Below the pieces are notes generated by a model. The model made no database searches and was not told where the DNA came from. It saw only the letters and a program-made list of their open reading frames with translations. A program made the position numbers and the translations under genes. Below are positions 1-10,376 of a stretch of 64,000 nucleotides of DNA, piece by piece; the stretch's first letter is position 1; each line of letters starts with the position of its first letter. Origin of the DNA: Cryptomeria japonica. Its lineage: Eukaryota > Streptophyta > Pinopsida > Cupressales > Cupressaceae. The stretch covers positions 573,759,241 to 573,823,240 of the forward strand of contig NC_081410.1 of assembly GCF_030272615.1 (NCBI RefSeq), given 5' to 3'.

Positions 1-36
1 ACATCTCCAAATCAGCTGTAACTTTGGATTCTACAA

Positions 37-830
37 TAAAATCACAATATCTTTCATCCCTGAAAATTTGGAAAAAAGTTGCAAGGACCATGTACACTCC
101 GAGCGCCATCGTCCCCGACATTTTTTTTGAAATTTTGGGAGCAAGATCTTACTGTATTTTTCTGCTAAAATCCAGAATTTTGGCTGATTTTATCAATTAT
201 AACACTTTCAAAACTACAGTCAAAGTTGGCCTTGTGATTGCTTGGTCTAGGGCTCCTAATCATTCAAAAATTGTTGAAATTGAAATTCTGTGTCAAAATT
301 GTGTTCTTACTGTCCTAAATCTGAAAAGTGTGTTTGCATTCATTCGAAATTTCAGTGCTTTATTCAAATTCGTTCAATTTGTGACTTTTGAAATTAAGTG
401 CTTAATTACAACAACTTTGATTTCCGCTTTCAAAATCGAATTTTGCGTGAAATTGAGTCAATTTTTAAAATTTCAAAATTTGCATTGCTCTTAGCATTCC
501 CTCTAAAATTATAAAATTCAAAATTTCAGTTTCCCTCTCTTTTTCAAAATTCAAATTTTGCATTTTTTTGACAATCTTGGTAGGGTTCAATTTTGAAATT
601 GCAACTTTAATTTGGCCTATCTACAGATCGTAAAATCACTCAATTTTTTCAGATTAGCTCTAAAATCATCATAACTTTCATCCCTGCAAATTTCGAAAAA
701 AAGTTGCCGGGACCGTGTGCACTCAAAGCGCCACGGTCTCTGACATTTTTTTCAAAATTTCGGGAGACTGTCGTGATTGCATTTAACAGCCTAAATCTGG
801 AAGATTGGCTGATTTTACTGAAAATTGCTA
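37..830 (+). repeat. Diverged repeat pair in the Gypsy-I leader
   Basis: A segment at about 37-205 recurs at about 655-830. Both share 'CTTTCATCCCTG', an A-rich run, 'AAGTTGC', a 'GCGCCAyvGTC' block, a T-run with 'AAATTTyGGGAG', and a later 'TTGGCTGATTTTA'. A third, weaker copy with the GCGCCATCGTC core lies inside the LTR near 5850-5935. The intervening leader is T/A-rich and no convincing coding sequence was seen in it. A short open frame across 24-494 is probably chance. Confidence 0.65.
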
Positions 831-866
831 CCTCTAAATTCAAAATCTTCTCTCTCTTTCTAGTGC

Positions 867-3842
867 ATGAGTTTTACAACAATAAGCCCTACTTCCACTA
901 TTCCCGTTAGACAAAGCCGTAGAATTAAGTCTTTCCGAGGTTTGATTACCGAGGAGAGGGAACCTAATTTGAATAGCCTTTTTAATGAGGACATGGGTAA
1001 TTACTCTAATCCTCCTAATGATGAAGAAGCTCTCCATGAGGTTTCTGTAGAACAACTTTCGAAATTGGATAATCAATTTGATGATTTTCACCAATGGATG
1101 TCTCATGAGTATCCCGATAGTCAAGCTCTTCCTTTAATTGAGGGTCTAAAACATATGCTTCAAAGTGATAAGAATGGAATTGATATCTTGTGTGGTATTG
1201 CACACATTGTGGATTCAAATGTGATGCCTATGAAGAGTTGTGCTGAAACTTTAGGTTATACACAACCTCCTACACAAGTCAACCATTCTATTCCTTTGAC
1301 AACTTCTATTTCTAGCATACCAACCTTTACATCAAACATAATGACTACTTCTATACAAGACATTCCTCCTATGATTACCAGTCATGGGGGCAATCCTCCT
1401 TCTTCAATTAACCCTCTTCCTTCATTTAATCCAACTTCTTCATTCATCCCTTCAATGAGTGTTCCTATTACATCTCCGCAAATGAATATGACGCAAGGGG
1501 GCAATTCATTTAACCATTCCATTCCTCCTTGTAGTGTTCCTCCTGTCCAATCATCTCCTATGACTAACTATCATAGAGTCCCACCACCTTACTCTTTACC
1601 TTCTTTCAATAACATAACACCTCCATCTCAATCTAACACATCTAATATGAACTCTTCGACTGAAGCAACTATTAACAATCTTGCACAAACTGTCTCTTCT
1701 TTACAGCAACAAATTGCCTCTATGAATCAATCTAAGTTTAGTGTGCCCACATTTGATGTTGCGAGCCCACTTTCTCTTGACATTGTTCGAGCTATCCTTC
1801 CTAAACATGTTGAAATCCCGCATTTGGAGCTTTATAATGGTAAAGGTGATCCTCTAACACATGTTAAGACTTTTCAAACAATATGTACCGATTTTGCTTA
1901 TGACCAAAGGTTGCTTGCGAAACTATTTACTAGAACATTAAGAGATAAATCCCTACAATGGTATTGCTCGTTGCCTTCTTATTCTATTACTTCTTTTGAA
2001 CAACTTGCAAATGCTTTCATTCAACAATTTCAAAACAATATAAGTCCTAAAGTTACTTTGATTGATTTAATGCATTGTAAACAAGGTGTTAAAGAAAAAG
2101 TGACTGATTTCATTGGTAGATATAAGCATTTGTATGCTCAAATTTCTTTTCCAGTGCCTGACAATGATATTCAAAGAATCTTTATTTCTAATTTACAAAA
2201 AGATATTCGAGACAAACTTTTGTTTTCTGAGTTTACTTCTTTCCAACAGTTGTGTGCAACTCTTCACAATTATCAACTGACTGTGAGTCAAATGGAACAA
2301 TCTCATCCTATGGCTCCGAGTGATAAGGGTGATAGCAGTCAACAACCATTTGGGAAGTTTAAACCGAACAGAGATTCCATCAAATTCAATGAAAACATCA
2401 TCAACAACAATGTGAATGCAGCATCAGGTGTGCCTCCTATTTCTAAATTTTTCAAGAAAGAAAGAAAGTATACTCCTTTGAATGAATCATTGCATAGTAT
2501 TATGAATAAGTTATTGGAACAAAATGTACTTACTCTTCCTCCTATAAGGCAAATTGATCCTGCAAAGATTACTTCACCTTATTTTGATAACAAATCTTTT
2601 TGTCATTTTCATCATCAGCCTGGGCATGATACTGAAAAATGTTTTTCTTTAAAGGGTAAAATTCAAGATTTGATTGATAATAATACTATCTCTGTTTCTG
2701 GAGTGAATGATAAAGGCAACACATCTATAGCTCCTCCTAACCAAAATCTTCAGATTTTTACTGATCCATTACCTTCTCATACCTCTAATGCAATTGAGGC
2801 TAATGATTCCTCTCTCTCATCTGATGGTCTTGTGTCTATGACTCTGAATGTGATTAACTTTGTAGAGCAGCAAGAAATCCCTAAAGAACCTTCCATCACA
2901 TTTGATTCTAGTGAAACCATTAGAGCACCTGATGGTCCTTTATACATAGTTGCAAAAGTCAAGAATACACCGTGCCGTGGAGTGCTTATTGATCCTTCGT
3001 GCATGGTTAATGTTATTACTGAAGAATTTCTTTTTACTTTGCAATTGAATCAAGTGATCTATGACAAAACAGATGTGATTGTGAAATTATTTGATGCATT
3101 TTCTTCTCCTGCAATTGGTTCTATTACATTACCTATTGAAGTCCATAACAAATCTCTTGATGTGAACTTTGCTATTATTCCTTCATCCGAACAATTTCTT
3201 GTGAAGCTTGGCTATACTTGGCTATCTTCCATGAAAGCTATTGCTTCTCCTATTCATAAATGTTTGAAATTTCCCCATAATGGTGAAGTTGTTACTGTCA
3301 ATCATAGTCTCTTTAAACCAGCTGAAAGAACCTCTAGTGTTCCTATTGATTACTTTTGGCCTAAGCAATTCCAATCTCTTCCTCCGCGAAGTGATCATCT
3401 TTTCAAATCTTATCAAAAGTGGAAAACAGATATGATCCTATCTCTAAGTGAACCTAGAACACCTAAACTTGATATTCCTATCATTCTTGAGAAGGAAGTT
3501 CTTCCTTTGAAAGATAAAACTAATGTCTTTCCTCAAGAAGATTCCCAACCCATCCCTATGGATGTGACTATGTCTATGCCTAATAAACCTTCTAAAAGTA
3601 GACCTATACCTCCTCGTCATGATGGATTTGGTCTTCTTCCTAAACCAAAAATTCCTCCTTTATATGGAGCAGTTCCTCCTCCTTCCTTTTATAGAGAGAA
3701 GAGACCTTCTTCTTCTCCTATTATCCAGCCTAAGAGACCACAACCTAAACACCCAAGTGATAAGGATAAAAACATTCCTCCTCCTCAATCTTCTCCACTT
3801 CCTACTAAGACTAGACGAAATCGTTCTGCACGTGAACACTGA
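867..3842 (+). CDS. Gypsy-I gag-protease polyprotein (to first stop)
   Basis: Long frame of 991 codons opening at the first ATG after the leader. Residues about 60-300 are low-complexity Ser/Pro/Thr/Asn-rich. Residues about 310-480 form a Ty3/gypsy gag (capsid-like) domain with the usual 'YNGKGDP' and 'FIQQF' blocks. A CX2HX4HX4C zinc knuckle (CHFHHQPGHDTEKC) lies near residues 578-593. A retropepsin-like domain follows near residues 695-790, but its active site reads D-P-S at residue 709 where the family has D-S/T-G or D-G-G, so protease activity is doubtful. The C-terminus is Pro/Lys/Arg-rich. The frame ends at TGA 3840-3842 and stays open beyond it. Confidence 0.85.
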   Translation: MSFTTISPTSTIPVRQSRRIKSFRGLITEEREPNLNSLFNEDMGNYSNPPNDEEALHEVSVEQLSKLDNQFDDFHQWMSHEYPDSQALPLIEGLKHMLQSDKNGIDILCGIAHIVDSNVMPMKSCAETLGYTQPPTQVNHSIPLTTSISSIPTFTSNIMTTSIQDIPPMITSHGGNPPSSINPLPSFNPTSSFIPSMSVPITSPQMNMTQGGNSFNHSIPPCSVPPVQSSPMTNYHRVPPPYSLPSFNNITPPSQSNTSNMNSSTEATINNLAQTVSSLQQQIASMNQSKFSVPTFDVASPLSLDIVRAILPKHVEIPHLELYNGKGDPLTHVKTFQTICTDFAYDQRLLAKLFTRTLRDKSLQWYCSLPSYSITSFEQLANAFIQQFQNNISPKVTLIDLMHCKQGVKEKVTDFIGRYKHLYAQISFPVPDNDIQRIFISNLQKDIRDKLLFSEFTSFQQLCATLHNYQLTVSQMEQSHPMAPSDKGDSSQQPFGKFKPNRDSIKFNENIINNNVNAASGVPPISKFFKKERKYTPLNESLHSIMNKLLEQNVLTLPPIRQIDPAKITSPYFDNKSFCHFHHQPGHDTEKCFSLKGKIQDLIDNNTISVSGVNDKGNTSIAPPNQNLQIFTDPLPSHTSNAIEANDSSLSSDGLVSMTLNVINFVEQQEIPKEPSITFDSSETIRAPDGPLYIVAKVKNTPCRGVLIDPSCMVNVITEEFLFTLQLNQVIYDKTDVIVKLFDAFSSPAIGSITLPIEVHNKSLDVNFAIIPSSEQFLVKLGYTWLSSMKAIASPIHKCLKFPHNGEVVTVNHSLFKPAERTSSVPIDYFWPKQFQSLPPRSDHLFKSYQKWKTDMILSLSEPRTPKLDIPIILEKEVLPLKDKTNVFPQEDSQPIPMDVTMSMPNKPSKSRPIPPRHDGFGLLPKPKIPPLYGAVPPPSFYREKRPSSSPIIQPKRPQPKHPSDKDKNIPPPQSSPLPTKTRRNRSAREH

Positions 3843-4292
3843 CGAAAGCGTCGTCTTAGGGCTCAAGCAGCTGCTTCTCAAACTTTACAATCTCCAAAAA
3901 CACCTTCAACAAGCATTATTCCATTTTCTCCTCAGCCAGAAATTGAGCCTAAATCTCCTAAACATAAGATGCATGATGGTCTTGATCCTGTGCGAATTAA
4001 AGATCCTATTTTTATAAATCTTGATGATGATATAGATGAAAATGTTACTCCTCTTGCTTCTAATAGTGAATATGAACTTGTTGATGTTGATAACCATTTA
4101 TCTAACGAATTTTCTAAAGAACTTATCCTAGCTCCTAGACAAGAACAACGTGGCTCGGAACATGAACATAGCCCTTGTTTGGATCTTGTGATAGCTCCAT
4201 CTGTTGTGTTGGATGTTCCTCCTCTAGCGTGTTCCCTACCTTCCCGAAACATTGATCAGCAAGATCGGGGGGTAGATGACGTGCTAGACTAG
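3843..4292 (+). pseudogene. In-frame extension of the Gypsy-I polyprotein after a lone TGA
   Basis: In the same frame as the gag-protease frame, 149 further codons stay open from CGA 3843 to TAG 4290-4292. The composition continues smoothly: a basic stretch (RKRRLRAQAAA), then Pro/Ser-rich, then acidic Asp/Glu-rich. The original protein therefore most likely spanned 867-4292 (about 1141 residues). TGA could be a decayed CGA or TGG codon, or a readthrough stop (it is followed by C). No known domain was recognised in the extension. Confidence 0.6.
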
Positions 4293-5018
4293 TTACATTA
4301 GCATAGCAGATTCTCTCCTCCTCTCTTTTGTTACTTCTTCTATATGTTATTCTCATTCTTCTATTTTTTGTCATTAGTGTTGTCTACTTGAGGATGATGC
4401 AAAGCATTGCGACCTCTTTTGGTCTCTCTCATGTTGACTTAAAAGACACATGTGTTCCCTTCTTCTAGGTGACCTTCCTTGATTGGGGAATGAAGAACAA
4501 TTATGCATACATACATATGATATATACATGACTTATCATACAGCATACTGACCCCGAGGAAAGCGAAGTCACCTCGTGCTTTGTGTTTGTGTCTATTATC
4601 CTTGGGTTTATCTCACACTTGGGGGCTAAATCTTTGTGATAACGTGCTCCTTTCCTTTCTCATTTCTTATGTGTATCGCTACGTTAAAACAATCACCCCC
4701 GTTGAGGCGTGTGTGATCGCTTTAACGTAGGGGGGCATACACCCTGTCTATCCCTTCAAGATACTTGAAAATTTCTTGGTGAACTTAGCTTTGCCTTGAA
4801 AATTTTTGGTATTTCTTTTGCATGACTCATAGTGAGGGAACCTTAATACTGACAGTCATGGTTCTCCCTCGTGATCTTCCCTTTTACTTTTTCAATCAGA
4901 GTCGTAAGATCCTTAGTCCACTGGGGGCTTGGTGTATCTTGCCTCCTTGACATGGTGAAAGTCTTTCAATGTTGTTTCCTTGTACTTTACCGGAAGTATG
5001 AATATACATACTCCCGCT
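4293..5018 (+). other. Non-coding 3' region of Gypsy-I
   Basis: About 725 bp between the end of the polyprotein frame and the polypurine tract. No open frame of note and no pol motif was seen. It has several 'GGGGGCT' purine-rich stretches (near 4621, 4727, 4922 and 5024), which may be duplicated PPT-like sequences. Confidence 0.6.
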
Positions 5019-5033
5019 AAAGTGGGGGCTAAA
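5019..5033 (+). promoter_or_regulatory. Polypurine tract of Gypsy-I
   Basis: AAAGTGGGGGCTAAA lies directly against the TGTAGCG start of the LTR, the position expected for the plus-strand primer of an LTR retrotransposon. Confidence 0.75.
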
Positions 5034-6248
5034 TGTAGCGTCCTAAAATTGCGACACTTGCAATTTTGACTACATTTCGGTCTTCACGATGGCGACGCAA
5101 CACGCAACCTAAATGGAGACCCCGAAACCTGATTACGACACTGAAAACTGCATTTTCTTGCACCCTGGCCTGAACCTCCTTTGCACCCTGTTGTCCCGGG
5201 AGGTGGGACCAGAGCGCCCAGTGCCTTGGTCCCTGGGTCCTATTTTGGGCCTGGTCTCTTTTGGACTTCGGGTCTTTTTGTTTGCAAATTGGAAATTATT
5301 GTTTCCTGGTCGGCCTAAGGTCGGTAAAATCAGTCTATTAACCCTAATTGACAAGTATATAAACTACATTTTCCTCTCTCATTTGGGATGATGAATGATG
5401 AAGAGGATATGCATACAAGCGTGGAAACTATACTCAAGCATTCAAGCATTCAAGCAATTGATCATTTCAAGTCTTCATTCAAGGCTAAGTGTTGCATTCA
5501 AGACAAGGATTCAACCATTGAAGAGGAGATCACTTACCACATGCTACATACAACATACTACATACAACAAACAACAACATCTATACCTTCGCACATAAGG
5601 ATACAAACATCCTTACAACAAGGTATTAGTACTTGTTTTACATTACAGACATTTACATTTACAGCATTTCTCATTACTTGGTTAATTCCAAAACTGGGGT
5701 TTGACCTAAAGGCAAACCCCTAATCCCTAACCCCCCAATCGTCTTCGCTTTTCTGTGTGTAGGTTGCAGGTACGCGGCTGAAATTGAAGATCTGGAATCC
5801 TTGTGCAGAGACGAACAGATCCCCCTTCGTTTCGCGGATTTTTTAGAGGACCGTGGCGCCGGGCGCCATCGTCCCGACAACTTTTGCTCAAATTTGCAGG
5901 ACAGCGCCGTATCGACATTTTACTGCTAATTCCAGGTCCACAGCTTCATACTATATCCCTATCTCAGTTTATAAGCGAATCTTTGTCACTTTCTATGCAT
6001 TCCTAGCTTAATTCTTCTATCAACATTCCTTACAAAAGAGGGTAGCCTTGCTTTCTTAACCCTTGCAACACATTTAGCATCCAATCTTGCCTTGTGTGGG
6101 ATTGGATCTTGTGGGTTTCAATCCCTCTTTTGAATGTAAAGTCTCTCCCCTAAGTGAAAACCATCAACCCTAGCAACCTCCCTTCTCTCTCCTTGGAGTT
6201 GGAAGAGGGGAGAGCAACTAGGGTTCGATCGCGATTTTCCGCTTTACA
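5034..6248 (+). repeat. 3' LTR of Gypsy-I
   Basis: 1215 bp. It starts TGTAGCGTCC and ends GCTTTACA, with TGTA...TACA short inverted ends, and is preceded by a polypurine tract. It contains a TATA box (5356-5363). The second LTR is outside the window, so the borders rest on the terminal dinucleotides and the PPT only. Confidence 0.75.
5356..5363 (+). promoter_or_regulatory. TATA box in the Gypsy-I LTR
   Basis: TATATAAA about 320 bp into the LTR, where a U3 promoter is expected. Transcription would start about 25-35 bp downstream, near the TTTCCTCTCTCATT stretch. Confidence 0.55.
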
Positions 6249-7199
6249 AATATATAAAATGCATAGAATAGATGAAAAAAATGATCTCATACCTCTTTCC
6301 ATTGTGCGTGTGTTCGATTTTTAAAAACCCCATTCATGAATCATTTAACTTGAAACCCTTAAAGTGTTTTTTCTTGTAGTCGTGGGTAAAAATGACCCAA
6401 TGGCCATAGTCAAAAAAAATTTGTTCACAAAAAAATGCATGCAGGGTTTTGAAAACTAAACTGCGTACACATTTTTGCTTCAATTAGGCTCGGCAAAATG
6501 AGCCAAAACGCATAGAGGGTTTTTTAAATTCCAAATAACTCATGCACATTTTGTGTTTTTCCAAGTTTTTTTGGGGGTGTGTCCACTTTTTTGCACACCA
6601 TCTTGGTGCGCACACCCTTCACTAATTAGATTCCTTACCTTTTACATAAGAGAATAAACAAAAGAGAAGGGTATCATTAAACTACTATTTTCTTATATAG
6701 GTGCATCCCATAGAAGTTCTTCAATTTCACATCATGCTCTATATTAAATCATTCTTTTATGCATAACACAAACACTCCATCTTACCATTCATAAGAAAAT
6801 CAATGTAACAAGCTAATCCTATAAGTATAACATCATATAAGAGAATGCACACTAGTTCTTTTCATTCTATAGCATGATCATTTAGATAGGGGAAAAATAA
6901 CCTTTAATATTCTAATGAGCAATAGAAGTTACAAGCAAGCAAGACCGCATAGAGTCATATAGACATCACACTCTTCTAAGAGGCATGCATAAGAAATGAA
7001 TACACATATTGCACATAGTTATGATTTATAATGAGGATTAGGGAAAAACACAAATCATAAACATTTAAGATCTCCAAAGTTCCAATATCATTTTCCATTA
7101 CAAATCTCAAAGAAAAACTCAAGTCAAGAGAACATTATAGTACACCACACAAGACCAAGAGAAACAACTTGCACCAAAGATCCCAGTGTTTGCAACACG
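6249..7199 (-). other. Probable leader fragment of a minus-strand LTR element
   Basis: No coding sequence was recognised. Read on the minus strand this follows the LTR and primer-binding site at 7200-8326, so it is best explained as the 5' leader of that element, cut by the Gypsy-I insertion. The left part (6290-6620) has several short hairpins. Confidence 0.4.
6575..6617. repeat. Nested hairpin
   Basis: Outer arms GGGTGTG (6575-6581) and CACACCC (6611-6617). Inner arms GCACACC (6593-6599) and GGTGCGC (6605-6611) match at 6 of 7. It could be the end of a small DNA transposon or simply leader RNA structure; no partner end was found. Confidence 0.4.
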
Positions 7200-7214
7200 G
7201 GCTCTGATACTAGA
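7200..7214 (-). promoter_or_regulatory. Primer-binding site of the minus-strand LTR element
   Basis: On the minus strand TCTAGTATCAGAGCC abuts the LTR. It contains GTATCAGAGC, the core of the plant initiator-Met tRNA primer site (TGGTATCAGAGC), with one mismatch at the start. Confidence 0.55.
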
Positions 7215-8326
7215 TGTAATGCCCCGCCAAAATACCCTAGAGAAATAATCTAAAATCTACTAGAAAATGGAGATAATTTTTTTTATGTTTAAAACATCCA
7301 TTACTTCTATGTTATCATTAACATACATTAAATACAACATTATCCATTTACAAGATCACATATATCAGCATGAACATATCCATAGAACTATATTACGCAA
7401 GTGAAATAATTCAGTTAAATCGTCAACACATCTCCAAGTAAACTTTTATAAACATAACCATTCCCTAGGGTATCTCAACATCACTACTTGACATAATTTT
7501 AACATATCACTTATCCATGTCTGGAACATCATATCTTATTATTCAGCTAGTCACTTACTTTCCATACAACCACGATAAATGTTAGCACATATGCATACTC
7601 TTTCACACTATATTTTCTTAATTTCATTTTAACATACTAACCATATGTCCTAATACCCATGTTGATTCATTAATGACATAACACATCATGAATCTAAATG
7701 CATTTATCCTTCTTGTACATATGGAACTAGATGATCTCCTTAACCACAACCATTACACAACTCTTTAAGAATACTATCCATATTCATATACAAGATTACA
7801 ACAACAAGCACTTACCTAATTTCAAATAGGATTCCATGCTACTAAGAAAATTCAGGAGTCATATGATACTACAAGAATAAACATAATCAATATTTCAATC
7901 CCCTAATTAAACATAGTATTTCAATCCCAACATATTGAACATTTCTTCGACATGAACCAAATGATAATACATCATCTTATTACAAGATCAAAGTTTCTAC
8001 ATCATCAAGTCCTAACACATAAGAGTACATAAAACAAGCACATAGTCTCTATTGCTACATCATAACCTAATGCTTAATAATACAAGTTATGTAAATACAT
8101 AATCTTACTTCATTTTATCATAATGCATCATAGATTCATTTAACCATTTCATCTAGATAATTCCTATTTACTTAAATAAGATTCAAAACAACCATTACTA
8201 TTCCTTCTATCATTCATTCCATAGGATTACACATCACAATTCAATTCACAAATTCAAATGCAACACAAATACATATATGCTAGCTCATTTCTCTTTCCAC
8301 ATAGAGCTCAACAAACTCATATTACA
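7215..8326 (-). repeat. LTR of a truncated minus-strand retrotransposon
   Basis: 1112 bp with TGTAAT...ATTACA ends in perfect inverted symmetry, flanked on the low side by a primer-binding site. The sequence is AT-rich and non-coding. The element's other LTR is not in the window; candidate TSD GGGTG (8327-8331) has no confirmed partner. The right border is inferred from the terminal symmetry alone. Confidence 0.5.
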
Positions 8327-9013
8327 GGGTGAATATCCAACATGCCACAACTATAAATCCATATGAGAGACTCATGTACCGTAAAATTTTATAAGATAAA
8401 CTATAGAATAAATGTTTGACGAAGTTTACAAAGCAAAATTAATTGTAAAAAGTGAGAGATGAAAACATAAGTCTAGCCTATAGATTCTGTAGGAGGTAGC
8501 ATTTTGCAAGATAGTTAATGGGAAATAGCTATCCAAACTGTAGGATGAACTTATACATAAGATACCCTCATACAAGTCTATAAATTATGTATTAATGCAT
8601 CTTAAAGACTGGATAGTTGTTTCTCAAATGACTTGTGATACAAAATATCTTGAGATTTCTATTTAAAATAAGTTTGTACTAAATATCCTTTTAAATTGCT
8701 TGAATACGCCATTGTAGACACAATGGTAGACTGTAAGTCAGCTTCCGCCACGTAATTAAGCATGCGGAGATTATAATTATTTTTGAAATGATTACATGGT
8801 TAAAAATACTATTTTAGGGCGCCTGGGATTATTCTTCAAAAGATTGAAAAATTAAAAAAGACCATTTTGAGATATAATAAAGCTGGACGTGAGTTTTGAA
8901 GGGGTCTCTGTTCATATAACGGAATTAGCCGCCACCCGTTGCAAGTGTCAACCGAATCTGCATTGCCGCCTTGCCGGGAAAATAGAGCCCAGGCCGTTAT
9001 CATGTTGTTCTTT
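8327..9013. other. Spacer and upstream region of the bHLH gene
   Basis: No coding sequence seen. AT-rich up to about 8890, with rising GC just before the gene. It holds the presumed proximal promoter. A G-box-like CCACGTAA occurs near 8746, but no specific regulator can be claimed. Confidence 0.4.
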
Positions 9014-9022
9014 TATAATATA
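9014..9022 (+). promoter_or_regulatory. Candidate TATA box of the bHLH gene
   Basis: TATAATATA about 155 bp upstream of the ATG. A transcription start near 9045-9055 would place the GA/CAGA repeat in the 5' UTR. Confidence 0.4.
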
Positions 9023-9052
9023 CACTTTCTTTTCATTCGATAACGGAGCGAA

Positions 9053-9053
9053 A

Positions 9054-9089
<36 letters not shown>

Positions 9090-9102
9090 CAGAGACAGAC
9101 AG
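9053..9102 (+). repeat. GA / CAGAGA microsatellite in the 5' UTR
   Basis: A pure (GA)n run, then about five CAGAGA-type hexamers, ending about 74 bp before the bHLH start codon. GA-rich leaders are common in plant genes and can bind BBR/BPC GAGA factors; binding here is inference. Confidence 0.8.
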
Positions 9103-9175
9103 AAAGAGCTGTGTAAGGCAGTAAGTAAAGTATAGTATTGAGCTTGTGTAGTAGTTTTTCTTTTTGTGATTATAA

Positions 9176-10372
9176 ATGGAGTGTTGGATTCAAGACCAGT
9201 GGCCCCTTAATGGTGAAAGCTCCTTTGCCGAGAGACAGGCTATGCTTGAGGCGCAAGTGCTTGGAAGCTTAGCCTCCGGTCTTGAAAGTTGCGGGAATTT
9301 TGAGCAGCGATTTTGGCCATACGACCAACTGCTTGTAAAGCATGAGGAGCTTTATGGTGCTGGGAAGAGCAGCGCACCGGTTTCGAGCTCGGGACCGGAT
9401 GGATCATTTAACTATGCCGCCAGCAATTTCAACGAAGTGGAGTCGCAGCAGTGCGGATTTGAGCTCGAAAGCCTGCCGATTCAAATGCAAGGGTTTGGTA
9501 ATTTTCAGTTCGTTCCCGTGCCAGATTTTCAAGATGAAGATTTCGGTTACGCGGAGCTCAATCTTCCAGTCTGGCAGACTCAGCCGAATCTCTCAGAGGT
9601 ATGCTGTAGAGAAGCGTCCGCCGAGCTGCCAAGGAATAGCTCCTTTTATACGCTGGAAGACGTTATGAAGAAGTTCCCCCGCGTTGATCCTCTGTTTATT
9701 CCTAGCCCGCCGATGAGCCTCAGTATTCCTCCTTCCCCGCAGTTTTCTTCTGATACGAGCTTGTCTTCATGCCAATCGTTTTCCGGTAGCGTTTCATGCC
9801 CGCTGCCGTCGTTACAGCCGAGCGAGGAGGAGACAGAGCATTTGAATCAGCTGATACAGCTACAGGGCGGCCGTAAGCCGCCGTATGCTTCCGTAGATCC
9901 GCAGAGCGTCGCGGCTCGTCACAGGAGAAGCAAAATCCGTGAAAAGATTCGTTCTCTGGAGAAACTGATACCCCAGGGTTCGAAACTCGACACGACCAGA
10001 ATGCTGGATGAGGCGATCAAGTACCTCAAATTCTTGCAAGCACAATTTGATGTTTTGGAATCCATGCCTCCCGTCGATTCCCAGCCATATCTGAAAACAA
10101 ACCCTAAGATTGCCGATGATAATGTCTATATTTATCTGAAGCCAAATTTTAATGGCGGAAATGATTTGGCGATGCAGGGATCAGGTTCTGCTTCCGCTTC
10201 ATCAAAGAAGCTATCTACTGACCAGATGCTTCACAGCTTACTGAGTTCGTCTAGAATTCAAAAGAAGCTCTTTAGCGCGGGAAAAGTCATCGTTACGGTG
10301 CAGCAGAAGGAAATGCTTGCATCTAAACGGCCTGATCTAGCAGGTGATTTTTCCAAATTTTTCTTCCACTAA
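9176..10372 (+). CDS. bHLH transcription factor, group VIII-like, intronless
   Basis: 398 codons, single exon, ATG in context ATAAATGGAG. The N-terminal ~235 residues are acidic and Ser/Pro-rich with no recognised domain. The bHLH domain (about residues 242-292) reads [11 protein letters not shown], basic and helix 1, then [20 protein letters not shown] and KFLQAQ. This matches the HECATE/INDEHISCENT and bHLH52/53-type plant proteins (group VIII). The basic region has Ala where E-box binders have Glu (A-R-H-R-R), a known trait of this group that predicts atypical DNA contact. The C-terminal ~50 residues (MLHSLLSS...KVIVTVQQK) are conserved in the decayed neighbour copy. Higher GC and codon regularity than the surroundings mark it as a real host gene. 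The precise orthologue is not assignable. Confidence 0.9.
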   Translation: MECWIQDQWPLNGESSFAERQAMLEAQVLGSLASGLESCGNFEQRFWPYDQLLVKHEELYGAGKSSAPVSSSGPDGSFNYAASNFNEVESQQCGFELESLPIQMQGFGNFQFVPVPDFQDEDFGYAELNLPVWQTQPNLSEVCCREASAELPRNSSFYTLEDVMKKFPRVDPLFIPSPPMSLSIPPSPQFSSDTSLSSCQSFSGSVSCPLPSLQPSEEETEHLNQLIQLQGGRKPPYASVDPQSVAARHRRSKIREKIRSLEKLIPQGSKLDTTRMLDEAIKYLKFLQAQFDVLESMPPVDSQPYLKTNPKIADDNVYIYLKPNFNGGNDLAMQGSGSASASSKKLSTDQMLHSLLSSSRIQKKLFSAGKVIVTVQQKEMLASKRPDLAGDFSKFFFH

Positions 10373-10376
10373 TAAA
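10371..10376 (+). terminator. Candidate polyadenylation signal
   Basis: AATAAA overlapping the bHLH stop codon (CAC TAA TAAAT). So close to the stop it may not be the signal used. Confidence 0.3.

Larger units (their letters stand above)
1..6248 (+). mobile_element. Gypsy-I: gag-protease LTR retrotransposon, 5' end off window
   Basis: Order on the plus strand: leader (1-866), one long gag-protease frame (867-4292, one internal stop), non-coding 3' region, polypurine tract and 3' LTR (5034-6248). The 5' LTR lies left of the window. No reverse transcriptase, RNase H or integrase motif occurs between the protease and the 3' LTR, so this is a non-autonomous Ty3/gypsy relative. The gag domain, the CX2HX4HX4C knuckle and a protease-like domain give the assignment. 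This layout resembles the published terminal-repeat elements that keep only a GAG domain (TR-GAG). The base after the LTR starts AATAT, which would be the TSD, but its partner is outside the window. Confidence 0.85.

Noticed and set aside
3619-4017. Separate Leu-rich 132-codon gene
   Set aside because: Alternative frame of the gag-protease extension, whose frame 0 continues with matching composition.
5113-5391. 92-codon open frame in the Gypsy-I LTR
   Set aside because: Lies across U3 and the TATA box; no domain; LTR function explains the sequence.
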